DNA from: Protaetiibacter sp. SSC-01
GTDB lineage: Bacteria > Actinomycetota > Actinomycetes > Actinomycetales > Microbacteriaceae
Direction of reading: 5' to 3'
Assembly (NCBI RefSeq): GCF_014483895.1
Contig: NZ_CP059987.1
Span: 2,728,001-2,792,000 of the forward strand
DNA length: 64,000 nucleotides
Shown here: piece by piece, positions 7,960 through 15,147 of the stretch
Numbering within the stretch: the stretch's first letter is position 1
Layout of the letters: every line of letters begins with the position of its first letter
Notes under the pieces: generated by a model
What the model was told of the DNA's origin: nothing
Databases searched by the model: none
What the model saw: the letters and a program-made list of their open reading frames with translations, nothing else
Made by a program: the position numbers and the translations under genes

Positions 7960-8942
7960 GCCGTGTCTCCTTCTCCTGAAAGTTTGCCGGTGTCCGAGAG
8001 GCCGCCACGTCTGCCGGCTCGGCGTGCTGCCCCTGGCGATATGCCACGTTCCCGGCGGAAGGCGTGTGCGAAGGCGTACTCCGAGCTGTAGCCAACACGC
8101 TGAGCGATCGCGCGCATGGATTGATCCGTGTCGGTGAGCAGGGCGGCGGCGAGATTCATCCGCCACCAGGTGATGTAGGTCATGGGTGGATCGCCGATCA
8201 GTTCATGGAATCGACGCGCGAAGGCGGTGCGGGACATGACCGCATGCTGAGCGAGTTCGGCGACTGTCCAGGGGTGCCCTGGGTTGTCGTGGAAGGCGTC
8301 TAGTGCGGAGCGGATTCCTGTGTCTCGGATTGCGGTGATCCAGGAATGTGCGTTGTCCGGTAGGACTCGCTCGTCGTGGCACGCCCGGAGGATGTGGATG
8401 AACAGTACGTCGAGGAGTGCGGCGACCAGGTGATCCGTGCCCGGTCCAGGTCGGTCGAGTTCCATCGCGAGTAGTTCTACCGCGTCCCTGAGAGGCTCGC
8501 CTCGATCGAATGGCGCGCGCAAGACCACCACGGGCGGGAGTTGCGCAAGCAACGGGTGGATGAAACGCAGGTCCAGTTCGTAGGCGCCGCACAGCGTGAC
8601 CGTTTGTTCCCCCGGTATCCCATGATCCGGGTCCGACGGTATAGCAACGTCGCCGTTGCCAGTCACTCGGCCCGGTTCGCACGCCTCAGCCAGCTCGGCA
8701 TCGACCCGATCGGCGAGCGCATGCTCGACCCCGCTGGGGAGGAACAGGATGTCTCCTGTCTGTAGGCGTACAGGTTCCTCACCATCACGGAGCAGCCAGC
8801 ACGTCCCGCGGAGGATCACCTGGAATCCGGCCGAGCCCTCGACCGCAGCAAACCGCTGACCCCATGGTGCCGTCCAGGTGACGCGCTGAGACCGCGGTCG
8901 ACCTCGCCGGAGGACCGCGACCACCTCGCTCATCATGTCCAT
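7956..8942 (-). CDS. AraC-family transcriptional regulator (cupin sensor)
   Basis: 328 residues. The N-terminal cupin-like domain (GDILFLPSGVEHAL) is followed by two AraC HTH motifs in the last 100 residues: WTVAELAQHAVMSRTAFARRF and MRAIAQRVGYSSEYAFAHAF. It precedes and is coupled to the hydrolase gene, which it probably controls. TAGACT lies 6 nt before the ATG, suggesting leaderless translation. Confidence 0.85.
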   Translation of the reverse strand: MDMMSEVVAVLRRGRPRSQRVTWTAPWGQRFAAVEGSAGFQVILRGTCWLLRDGEEPVRLQTGDILFLPSGVEHALADRVDAELAEACEPGRVTGNGDVAIPSDPDHGIPGEQTVTLCGAYELDLRFIHPLLAQLPPVVVLRAPFDRGEPLRDAVELLAMELDRPGPGTDHLVAALLDVLFIHILRACHDERVLPDNAHSWITAIRDTGIRSALDAFHDNPGHPWTVAELAQHAVMSRTAFARRFHELIGDPPMTYITWWRMNLAAALLTDTDQSMRAIAQRVGYSSEYAFAHAFRRERGISPGAARRAGRRGGLSDTGKLSGEGDTA

Positions 8943-8948
8943 GAACTG

Positions 8949-8954
8949 AGTCTA
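8949..8954 (-). promoter_or_regulatory. Putative -10 element of the AraC gene
   Basis: On the minus strand TAGACT is followed by 6 nt and the ATG at 8942. The 8943-9088 gap between divergent genes holds this element and the GGAG site of the next gene. Confidence 0.45.
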
Positions 8955-9088
8955 TACGGCAACTCGCACTCGAAGGACGATCACACATGAAGGCGGTTCA
9001 CGCGCGTATTGATCGTGCCCCAGATGGGACATAGCGTGATCATCACCGTGCCGATCACCGCCATGGCCTTTCAAAGTCAGGAGACCTC

Positions 9089-9562
9089 ATGCCCTCTGAG
9101 ATTCAAACCACTCGGGCCAGCAGCCGACCCAAGTTGCCCCAGACGTTGACGGCCAACTGGCGCCCGCGCCTGCTCGGCGCCGTTATCGCGACACTGGCCT
9201 GCACGCTCATCTGGCTAGCAGGAGGCGCGGCGGGCGCGGCGTTCGTCGTCTCGTTCGGCGACGAGCACGCGTCCATGGACGTCACCATCTGGGCCGTCAT
9301 CGGTTCCGTGCTCGCGGCCGCCGTCGCGGGATGGGTTCTGCTTGTCGTGCTCGAACTTCTCACCGTGCGAGCGCGAACCGTATGGACGGTGCTCGCGCTC
9401 ACGGCGGCGGCGATTTCGACGCTGCCAGCATTCAGCTACGAAGCGGATACCGAGACCAAGCTCTCGTTGACTTTCATGCACGTCGCGGCCGCAGCGGTGA
9501 TCATCCCCCTGTTCCGCCGTCGGGGTAGTTCCGCAGCAGGAAAGACCCACCAGCAGCCGTGA
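9089..9562 (+). CDS. DUF6069-like four-helix membrane protein
   Basis: 157 residues with four transmembrane helices: 30s (LGAVIATLACTLIWLAGG), mid-protein (WAVIGSVLAAAVAGWVLLVV), VWTVLALTAAAIS and a helix ending AAAAVIIPLF with the basic tail RRRGSS. This matches a small uncharacterised actinobacterial family. AGGAG lies 6 nt before the ATG. Monocistronic. Confidence 0.65.
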   Translation: MPSEIQTTRASSRPKLPQTLTANWRPRLLGAVIATLACTLIWLAGGAAGAAFVVSFGDEHASMDVTIWAVIGSVLAAAVAGWVLLVVLELLTVRARTVWTVLALTAAAISTLPAFSYEADTETKLSLTFMHVAAAAVIIPLFRRRGSSAAGKTHQQP

Positions 9563-9599
9563 ACGCCCGACACGGACGCCTGCGCCGTGCCGCGCACGC

Positions 9600-9668
9600 T
9601 CAGTACGGCTCGTACTCGGAGAAGCGCTCGACGTCGACTTTGCGGAGGGTCGGCGTCCCGGTCGATAC
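9600..9668 (-). pseudogene. Possible C-terminal gene remnant
   Basis: On the minus strand a short frame ends in TLRKVDVERFSEYEPY and TGA (9600-9602). The composition looks like real coding sequence, but no start or domain is present. Low-confidence relic in the gap between 9563 and 9755. Confidence 0.2.
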
Positions 9669-9707
9669 CGTTCCATGCCGAGCGCAGCCCTCCACGCCCG
9701 GCGCACC

Positions 9708-9753
9708 GGTCAATCCAGGTTGACTTCGGCCAAGCGGTCAATTATGGTTGACC
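9708..9753 (+). promoter_or_regulatory. Paired operator candidates GGTCAA-N6-TTGACC
   Basis: Two inverted repeats of the same design: 9708-9713/9720-9725 (right half TTGACT) and 9736-9741/9748-9753 (perfect), 28 bp apart. The first contains the -35 and the second covers the -10 of the promoter for the HTH gene, the layout of an autorepressor site. Confidence 0.55.
9720..9748 (+). promoter_or_regulatory. Promoter of the small HTH gene
   Basis: TTGACT (9720-9725), 17-nt spacer, TATGGT (9743-9748). The predicted transcript starts at about 9755, essentially at the ATG 9756, so the mRNA would be leaderless. Confidence 0.6.
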
Positions 9754-9755
9754 GC

Positions 9756-9992
9756 ATGGACGTGGAGCAGTTGACGGCGCTAGCCCGGGCGACGGCGAGC
9801 GAGGACCCGCTGGTCGGGTTGGATGCGACCGTGCAGGTTCGCAAGGAGATGGAGCGTGTGGAGGCGGTGCTGGTGCGCCGTGCCCGCAACCAGGGAGCGA
9901 CCTGGGTCGACATCGCGGCCGTGCTGGGCGTGTCCAAGCAGGCCATCCACAAGAAGTACGGCGGCAGAGGTCTGTTCGGCAGCCAGAAATAG
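9756..9992 (+). CDS. Small helix-turn-helix protein
   Basis: 78 residues. An acidic N-terminal helix is followed by TWVDIAAVLGVSKQAIHKKYG, a clear HTH of the type found in short actinobacterial regulators. ATG 9756 is preferred over the in-frame ATG 9744, because the latter overlaps the -10. The two palindromes over its own promoter suggest autoregulation. It may also control the MoxR cassette beginning 114 bp downstream. Confidence 0.65.
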   Translation: MDVEQLTALARATASEDPLVGLDATVQVRKEMERVEAVLVRRARNQGATWVDIAAVLGVSKQAIHKKYGGRGLFGSQK

Positions 9993-10105
9993 GCGGGTAG
10001 CCGACCCCATTCGTAGGCGGCGAGCAGCAGCCTCAGCCGCCGGAGATCAGCACACCCGAAAACGGGCGGCTTCGTGCTGCCCGCGCGCATATGAAGGAGG
10101 ACCTC

Positions 10106-11194
10106 ATGACCAAGAACGAGACCGTGCGTTCGGCGCTCTCACTGGCGGTGAGGGCGAACCTCCCTGTCCTGCTGTGGGGTGCGCCAGGCACCGGCAAGAC
10201 CTCCGCCGTCGTGGCGCTTGCTGAGCAGCTGGGAATGCCGATCGAGGTGGTGGTCGGCTCGATCCGCGAACCGAGCGACTTCTCCGGTCTTCCCGTCATC
10301 CGCGATGACGGGACCTGGTTCGCGCCGCCACGATGGGCGGAACGGCTGTCCGTTTCAGGATCCGGGTTGCTGTTTCTGGACGAACTGACCACGGCACCGC
10401 CCGCGGTGCAGGCCGCGATGCTCCGCGTCGTCCTGGAACGCGCTGTGGGCGATCTTGTGCTCCCGGAGGGCGTGCGTATCGTCGCCGCAGCGAACCCGCC
10501 CGGTATCGCCGCGGACGGCTGGGAGCTGTCTGCGCCGCTGGCGAACCGGCTCGTCCATCTGGACTGGCAGATCGAGGCCGCCGCGGTCGCTGAGGGATTC
10601 GCTCACGGTTTCGCCGTCGCCGATGCCGCCTCTGTCGCCGCGCCGACGTCCGGGCAGATCGCGACAGCGAAGGCGCAGCTCGGTGCATTCCTTCGTATCC
10701 GGCCGGAGCTGGTGCTTGCCGTGCCGGATTCGCCGGAGCGGGCGGGACGGAGCTGGCCAAGCCCTCGGAGCTGGGAGATGGCGGCGCGCGGCCTGGCCGC
10801 CGGGGTTGCGAACGCCAGCGACGAGGCGACGCTCGCCGCGCTGGTGATCGGTGCGGTCGGAGAGGCGGCGGGTTTCGAGGCGCTGTCCTGGCTGCGCACG
10901 CTCGACCTGCCGGACCCTGAGTCGGTGCTGAACGACCCCCACGCGCCACTGCCGGACCGGCCCGACCACCTGCACGCGCTGCTCGGCGCGGTCGTCGCCC
11001 ACGTTCACGCGGATGCGAGCGAGTCGGCATGGGAGCGCGCATGGGACGTGATTGCTCGGGTTGCCAAGACCACGCCGGACGTCGCCGCGACCTCCGCCAG
11101 GGCGCTTGCAGGCCAGCGACCGGCCGGGGCGAACCTGCCCACGGCCCTGCTCGAGCTCGCCCCGATCCTCCGCACAGCAGGACTCATGCCATGA
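10106..11194 (+). CDS. MoxR-type AAA+ ATPase
   Basis: 362 residues. Walker A GAPGTGKTS (about residues 26-34), Walker B LLFLDELTTAP, sensor-1 AAANPPG and a winged C-terminal helical region. MoxR ATPases usually act as chaperones with a vWA partner. The next gene encodes one and overlaps by 4 nt, as expected for a matched pair. ATG 10106 is chosen over ATG 10091 because GAAGGAGG sits between them. Target unknown. Confidence 0.85.
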   Translation: MTKNETVRSALSLAVRANLPVLLWGAPGTGKTSAVVALAEQLGMPIEVVVGSIREPSDFSGLPVIRDDGTWFAPPRWAERLSVSGSGLLFLDELTTAPPAVQAAMLRVVLERAVGDLVLPEGVRIVAAANPPGIAADGWELSAPLANRLVHLDWQIEAAAVAEGFAHGFAVADAASVAAPTSGQIATAKAQLGAFLRIRPELVLAVPDSPERAGRSWPSPRSWEMAARGLAAGVANASDEATLAALVIGAVGEAAGFEALSWLRTLDLPDPESVLNDPHAPLPDRPDHLHALLGAVVAHVHADASESAWERAWDVIARVAKTTPDVAATSARALAGQRPAGANLPTALLELAPILRTAGLMP

Positions 11195-12513
11195 CCGGCC
11201 CGGCTCCGACAGACCCCGATCACACACCCGAAGTGCTAGCACGCTTCGCCGAGGCGCGGCTGTGGGCCGCAGCACAGGCGCCATACCTCGCAAGTGCGCT
11301 GTTCGCACTCCGACCGGTCGTGCTGGAACCATACGTGGACGAAGAGACCGGCGAGTCCGTCCCGGACGACGACTTCCGGGCGTTCCCGGCCGACACCCGC
11401 TGGAACGTCCACCTCGATCCCGGCGCGACGCTCGCGACGGCCCCGCCGGTGGTCGGCTGGTGGCTGCTGCACCACATCGGGCATCTTGTCCGCCATCACG
11501 CGACCCGCTCCCCGGTGTCAGCCAACGCTCCAAGCACGCATGCCACCGGCGAGGCGGGCGCGCCGGACTCGATCGCGCGGCGGTGGAACCAGGCCGCGGA
11601 CGCCGAGGTCAACGACGACCTCGAAGCGGCAGGACTCGACTCACCGGCCGGGATCATCTCGCCACACGCACTCGGGCTGCCGGAGGGACGACTTGCCGAG
11701 GAGTACCTGCCGCTCATCGAGGTTCTCGACACCGCCCACAGCAAGGGTGGGCGGCGGCTCGCCGAGCTGATCGACTGCGGCAGCGCGGCGGACGGGATCC
11801 CGCACGACTACGAGGACTCGGCCAGTGGCGACGGGCTCAGTGAGACCGAGCGCGACATCCTCGAATTGGCGGTCGCCCGCGAGATCGAAACCCGCTCGGC
11901 CGCGCGAGCCACGATTCCCGGCGGCTGGCGACGCTGGGCTAGCGAGAGGCTGCATCCCGCCGTCGACTGGCGCGCCGAGCTCGGCGCGATGCTGCGCCGC
12001 GGAGCGCGGCAGGCGGCAGGCCGGGTGGACTTCTCCTATAGCCGTCCCTCCCGGAGGCCGGCCGTCGACAGCATCGTGATGCCTGCGATGGTCGCTCCCG
12101 CACCGGAGATCGCGCTGGTCATCGACACCTCCGGCAGCATCACCCCCGCGATCCTGACCGGCTTCCTCGCCGAAGTGACGGCGATCATCGCCCGCGCCAG
12201 TGGACCGAGCCGGCGGCTGCACGTGATCTGCTGCGACCTGAACGCCCACCCCGTCCAGACCGTCCGCCGCGCAGAGGACATCGAGCTGCTCGGCGGCGGC
12301 GGCACGGATATGCGCGAGGGCATCGGCGCCGCGCTCGCGCTGCGACCCCGGCCTGATCTGATCCTTGTCCTCACCGACGGGCAGACCCCGTGGCCGGACC
12401 GTCGCCCGCCCGTGCCGGTCGTGGTCGGCCTGGTCGAACCGGGCCCCGGCTACCACACCGAGACACCGCCACCTGGATGGGCACATGTCATCGCCCTCCC
12501 TGCCACTGCATAA
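11191..12513 (+). CDS. DUF2201-type vWA protein with degenerate metallopeptidase domain
   Basis: 440 residues. The N-terminal half resembles the DUF2201 putative metallopeptidase domain, but the expected HExxH reads HHIGH (LLHHIGHLVRHH), with Glu replaced by His; WNQAADAEVNDDL is the usual following segment. The C-terminal vWA-like domain keeps a full MIDAS: DTSGS, a Thr in GGGTDM, and Asp in LTDGQ. Start codon overlaps the MoxR stop (ATGA). With MoxR it should form an ATPase/adaptor pair; peptidase activity is doubtful. Confidence 0.75.
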   Translation: MTGPAPTDPDHTPEVLARFAEARLWAAAQAPYLASALFALRPVVLEPYVDEETGESVPDDDFRAFPADTRWNVHLDPGATLATAPPVVGWWLLHHIGHLVRHHATRSPVSANAPSTHATGEAGAPDSIARRWNQAADAEVNDDLEAAGLDSPAGIISPHALGLPEGRLAEEYLPLIEVLDTAHSKGGRRLAELIDCGSAADGIPHDYEDSASGDGLSETERDILELAVAREIETRSAARATIPGGWRRWASERLHPAVDWRAELGAMLRRGARQAAGRVDFSYSRPSRRPAVDSIVMPAMVAPAPEIALVIDTSGSITPAILTGFLAEVTAIIARASGPSRRLHVICCDLNAHPVQTVRRAEDIELLGGGGTDMREGIGAALALRPRPDLILVLTDGQTPWPDRRPPVPVVVGLVEPGPGYHTETPPPGWAHVIALPATA

Positions 12514-12522
12514 GGAGCACCC

Positions 12523-13299
12523 ATGACCATCGCCTACGACGAGCATCCCGATCCCGAGCCCGAAGACCTCCACCGTTGGACCGAGCGCGGCTTCACCGTG
12601 GCCGAAGCACGCGGCTGGATCGACAACGGATTTCTGCTGGGCTCAGCCGAACGCTGGCGCGGCAGTGGCGTCTACACTCCGGGCGACGCGTACGCCTGGC
12701 GCACCGCCGGCCTCAGCCCCTACACCGTGCAACCGTTGCTGCGCGCCGGGATGACACCCCGCGACGCCGTGCAATGGCACGAACTCGGCTACAGCCACAC
12801 CGAGGCCGCAGAACGGCACCTCGCCGGAGAGCGACCGCGCCCCCGACGCTGGTGGCGGATCCTGCTCGGACACCGCCCTCGCAAGTCGGACACGCTGACC
12901 GGCGAACAGTCCGCGACCATGCGGGCGCTGCTCCGCTCCGGAGTTCCTGTCGCGACCGGACGCGCTTACCTCGACGCCGGATGGCGCGATGCCGCAACGG
13001 CCGTGTCCTGGGCCAGAACGGGCCTCGACCCGGCACAGGCCGCCGTGTGCCACAGCATCGGCTTCACCCCCTCCGAAGCATCAACCCTCGCTGAGGCCGG
13101 CCACGACGGCTTCGAGCTCCTACGGCAGTGGTGGGACGCAGGCATCCCCCGAACGGAAGTCCCTGCCTGGGTCGTCGCCGGATTCACACCCGACGGCGCC
13201 CGTCACGCCCGCGACGCCGGCACGACCGCCGAACACGCCGCCGTGCTCCGAGCGCTCAGCGGCCAGAGCACCCCGAAACCACCCGAAGAAAGGAACTGA
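12523..13299 (+). CDS. Helical-repeat protein of unknown function
   Basis: 258 residues built from short degenerate repeats of about 14-17 residues with the pattern W..xGF/Lxxx.A..W: examples are RWTERGFTVAEARGW, AWRTAGLSP, QWHELGYSHTEAA, SWARTGLDPAQAA, HSIGFTPSEA and WVVAGFTPDGARHA. A basic linker (RPRPRRWWRILLGHRPRK) divides two repeat blocks. No catalytic motif. It lies 9 bp after the vWA gene with an AAGGAG site and is probably the third member of the cassette, perhaps a substrate-recognition scaffold (inference). Confidence 0.65.
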   Translation: MTIAYDEHPDPEPEDLHRWTERGFTVAEARGWIDNGFLLGSAERWRGSGVYTPGDAYAWRTAGLSPYTVQPLLRAGMTPRDAVQWHELGYSHTEAAERHLAGERPRPRRWWRILLGHRPRKSDTLTGEQSATMRALLRSGVPVATGRAYLDAGWRDAATAVSWARTGLDPAQAAVCHSIGFTPSEASTLAEAGHDGFELLRQWWDAGIPRTEVPAWVVAGFTPDGARHARDAGTTAEHAAVLRALSGQSTPKPPEERN

Positions 13300-13300
13300 C

Positions 13301-14248
13301 ATGACCGCGATGATCAGCGCCACCGACCTCCGCAAAACCTACGGAAAGAAACAGGCGCTCGACGGATTCACGCTCTCCGTGGACGAAGGAACAGTATGCG
13401 GGCTGCTCGGCCCCAATGGTGCGGGAAAGACCACGGCGGTGCGCATTCTCGCCACGCTGCTGAAAGCCGACTCGGGTAAGGCCAGCATCGCCGGACACGA
13501 CCTCACGACAGACTCCGACCGAGTACGCGCCGCGATCGGATTCACCGGACAGTTCTCGGCCGTCGACGAGATCCTGACCGGACGGCAGAACCTCGACATG
13601 TTCGCCCGGCTCTACCACCTCGACCGACGACAGGCGCGCCAACGAACAGACGAACTGCTCGACAGGTTCGCACTCCACGACGCCGCCGACCGACCCGCAG
13701 GCGGCTACTCCGGCGGGATGCGGCGTCGCCTCGACCTCGCTGTCAGCCTCATCCTCGCACCACGTGTGCTCTTCCTCGACGAGCCGACCACCGGCCTCGA
13801 TCCACGCACGCGCGCCGAGGTCTGGACCGACATCCGAGAACTCGTGTCGGCGGGCACAACCGTCCTGCTCACGACCCAGTATCTCGATGAGGCCGACCAC
13901 CTCGCCGACCAGATCGCCGTCATCGACAGCGGGACGATCATCGCCCGCGGCACACCCCGCGAACTCAAAGAGAGCGTCGGGGGTGACCGGATCGAACTCG
14001 CACTCCGCGACGAGGATCAGACGAAAGCGGCCGCACGCATCGTCGCCACCTCGACCGGCACTGACCCTGGCATCGACCTCCACCGTCGCCGCGTCAGCGC
14101 GCCCGCTCCCGAACGGTTCCACAGCCTGAGCACCACCATGCGGCAACTCCACGAGGCAGGCATCGACCCCGAAGACATCGCCCTGCGCCAACCGACCCTC
14201 GACGACGTGTTCCTCAATCTCACCGATCGGAAGGAGAAGACAGCATGA
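13301..14248 (+). CDS. ABC exporter ATPase, DrrA-like
   Basis: 315 residues. Walker A GPNGAGKTT, Q-loop FTGQFSAVDE, signature YSGGMRRRL, Walker B VLFLDEPTTGLDP and the C-terminal DrrA-type tail. Members of this family export drugs or lipids with a DrrB permease. It is 1 bp after the stop of the repeat protein, so it may share that operon, and its stop overlaps the permease start by 4 nt. Substrate unknown. Confidence 0.85.
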   Translation: MTAMISATDLRKTYGKKQALDGFTLSVDEGTVCGLLGPNGAGKTTAVRILATLLKADSGKASIAGHDLTTDSDRVRAAIGFTGQFSAVDEILTGRQNLDMFARLYHLDRRQARQRTDELLDRFALHDAADRPAGGYSGGMRRRLDLAVSLILAPRVLFLDEPTTGLDPRTRAEVWTDIRELVSAGTTVLLTTQYLDEADHLADQIAVIDSGTIIARGTPRELKESVGGDRIELALRDEDQTKAAARIVATSTGTDPGIDLHRRRVSAPAPERFHSLSTTMRQLHEAGIDPEDIALRQPTLDDVFLNLTDRKEKTA

Positions 14249-15075
14249 CATCGCTCGCACCCCTCACCGCAACGGCCCCCGGCTCGCCGTCGCGGTGGGC
14301 TCTGCACGACAGCCTGATCGTCGCCCGCAGATACCTCACCCACTTTCGCCAGCAACCGTCACGACTTGTTGGCAACCTCCTCTTCCCGATCGTCATGGTG
14401 ATCATGTTCGGGTACGTGTTCGGGAGCGCGATCACGCTGCCCGACGGCGGCAACTACCGCGAGTTCCTGATGCCCGGGCTGTTCGTGATGACGATGGCGC
14501 TCGGCATGGCACAGACCGTCATCTCCGTCACCACCGACACCGCCAAGGGCATCACGGACAGGTTTCGCACGATTCCCATGTCGGGCGCCGCCGTCGTCAC
14601 CGGACGAAGCCTCGCCGACCTTGCGGCATCCGTCCTCGAACTGATCGCCCTGCTCGCCTGCGGCCTGCTGGTCGGCTGGCGCGCCAACGGAACCGTAGGG
14701 CAGACCCTCGCGGCGATCGGGCTCCTGCTGCTTCTGCGCTACGCGCTCGCGTGGGTCGGCATCTACCTCGGCCTCGCGCTGCGGTCGCCAGACCTCGCGA
14801 GCGTCGCCCTCGCGCCCATCTACCCGCTGACGATGATCTCCAACGTCTTCGTCCTCCCTGCCCAGATGCCGGCCTGGCTCGGGGTCATCGCCGAGTGGAA
14901 CCCACTTTCCGCCACAGTCACTGCCACGCGCGAGCTCTTCGGTAATCCCGGCATCACGACATCGACATCATGGGCCGCCGAGAACGCGACACTCCTCGCC
15001 ATCGCCTGGCCCGTCATCCTCATCGCCGTGTTCCTCCCCCTGGCAGCCCGGCGGTACCGGTACCTCGCCGCGTAG
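14245..15075 (+). CDS. ABC-2 type permease, DrrB-like
   Basis: 276 residues, six transmembrane helices, with the ABC-2 conserved patch in the middle (ITDRFRTIPMSGAAVVTGRSLADL). It partners the DrrA-like ATPase in the cytoplasmic membrane. The TAG stop merges with the AGGAG site of the mini-gene at 15084. Confidence 0.85.
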   Translation: MTSLAPLTATAPGSPSRWALHDSLIVARRYLTHFRQQPSRLVGNLLFPIVMVIMFGYVFGSAITLPDGGNYREFLMPGLFVMTMALGMAQTVISVTTDTAKGITDRFRTIPMSGAAVVTGRSLADLAASVLELIALLACGLLVGWRANGTVGQTLAAIGLLLLLRYALAWVGIYLGLALRSPDLASVALAPIYPLTMISNVFVLPAQMPAWLGVIAEWNPLSATVTATRELFGNPGITTSTSWAAENATLLAIAWPVILIAVFLPLAARRYRYLAA

Positions 15076-15083
15076 GAGCAACG

Positions 15084-15140
15084 ATGCGTCCTCGCGCCAT
15101 CGTCGTGTGCCTCTACCTGCGGATAGCTCGCGTGCGCTGA
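15084..15140 (+). pseudogene. Possible 5' fragment of a serine recombinase gene
   Basis: AGGAGCAACG precedes ATG 15084; the 18-codon frame begins MRPRAIVVCLYLRIA and then stops. RAxxxYLRIS is how many large serine recombinases begin, with the catalytic Ser directly after YLRI. The match breaks at that point. Together with the C-terminal recombinase half from about 16045, it may be the other end of one broken gene. The match is short, so this is tentative. Confidence 0.35.
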
Positions 15141-15147
15141 CCCCACT

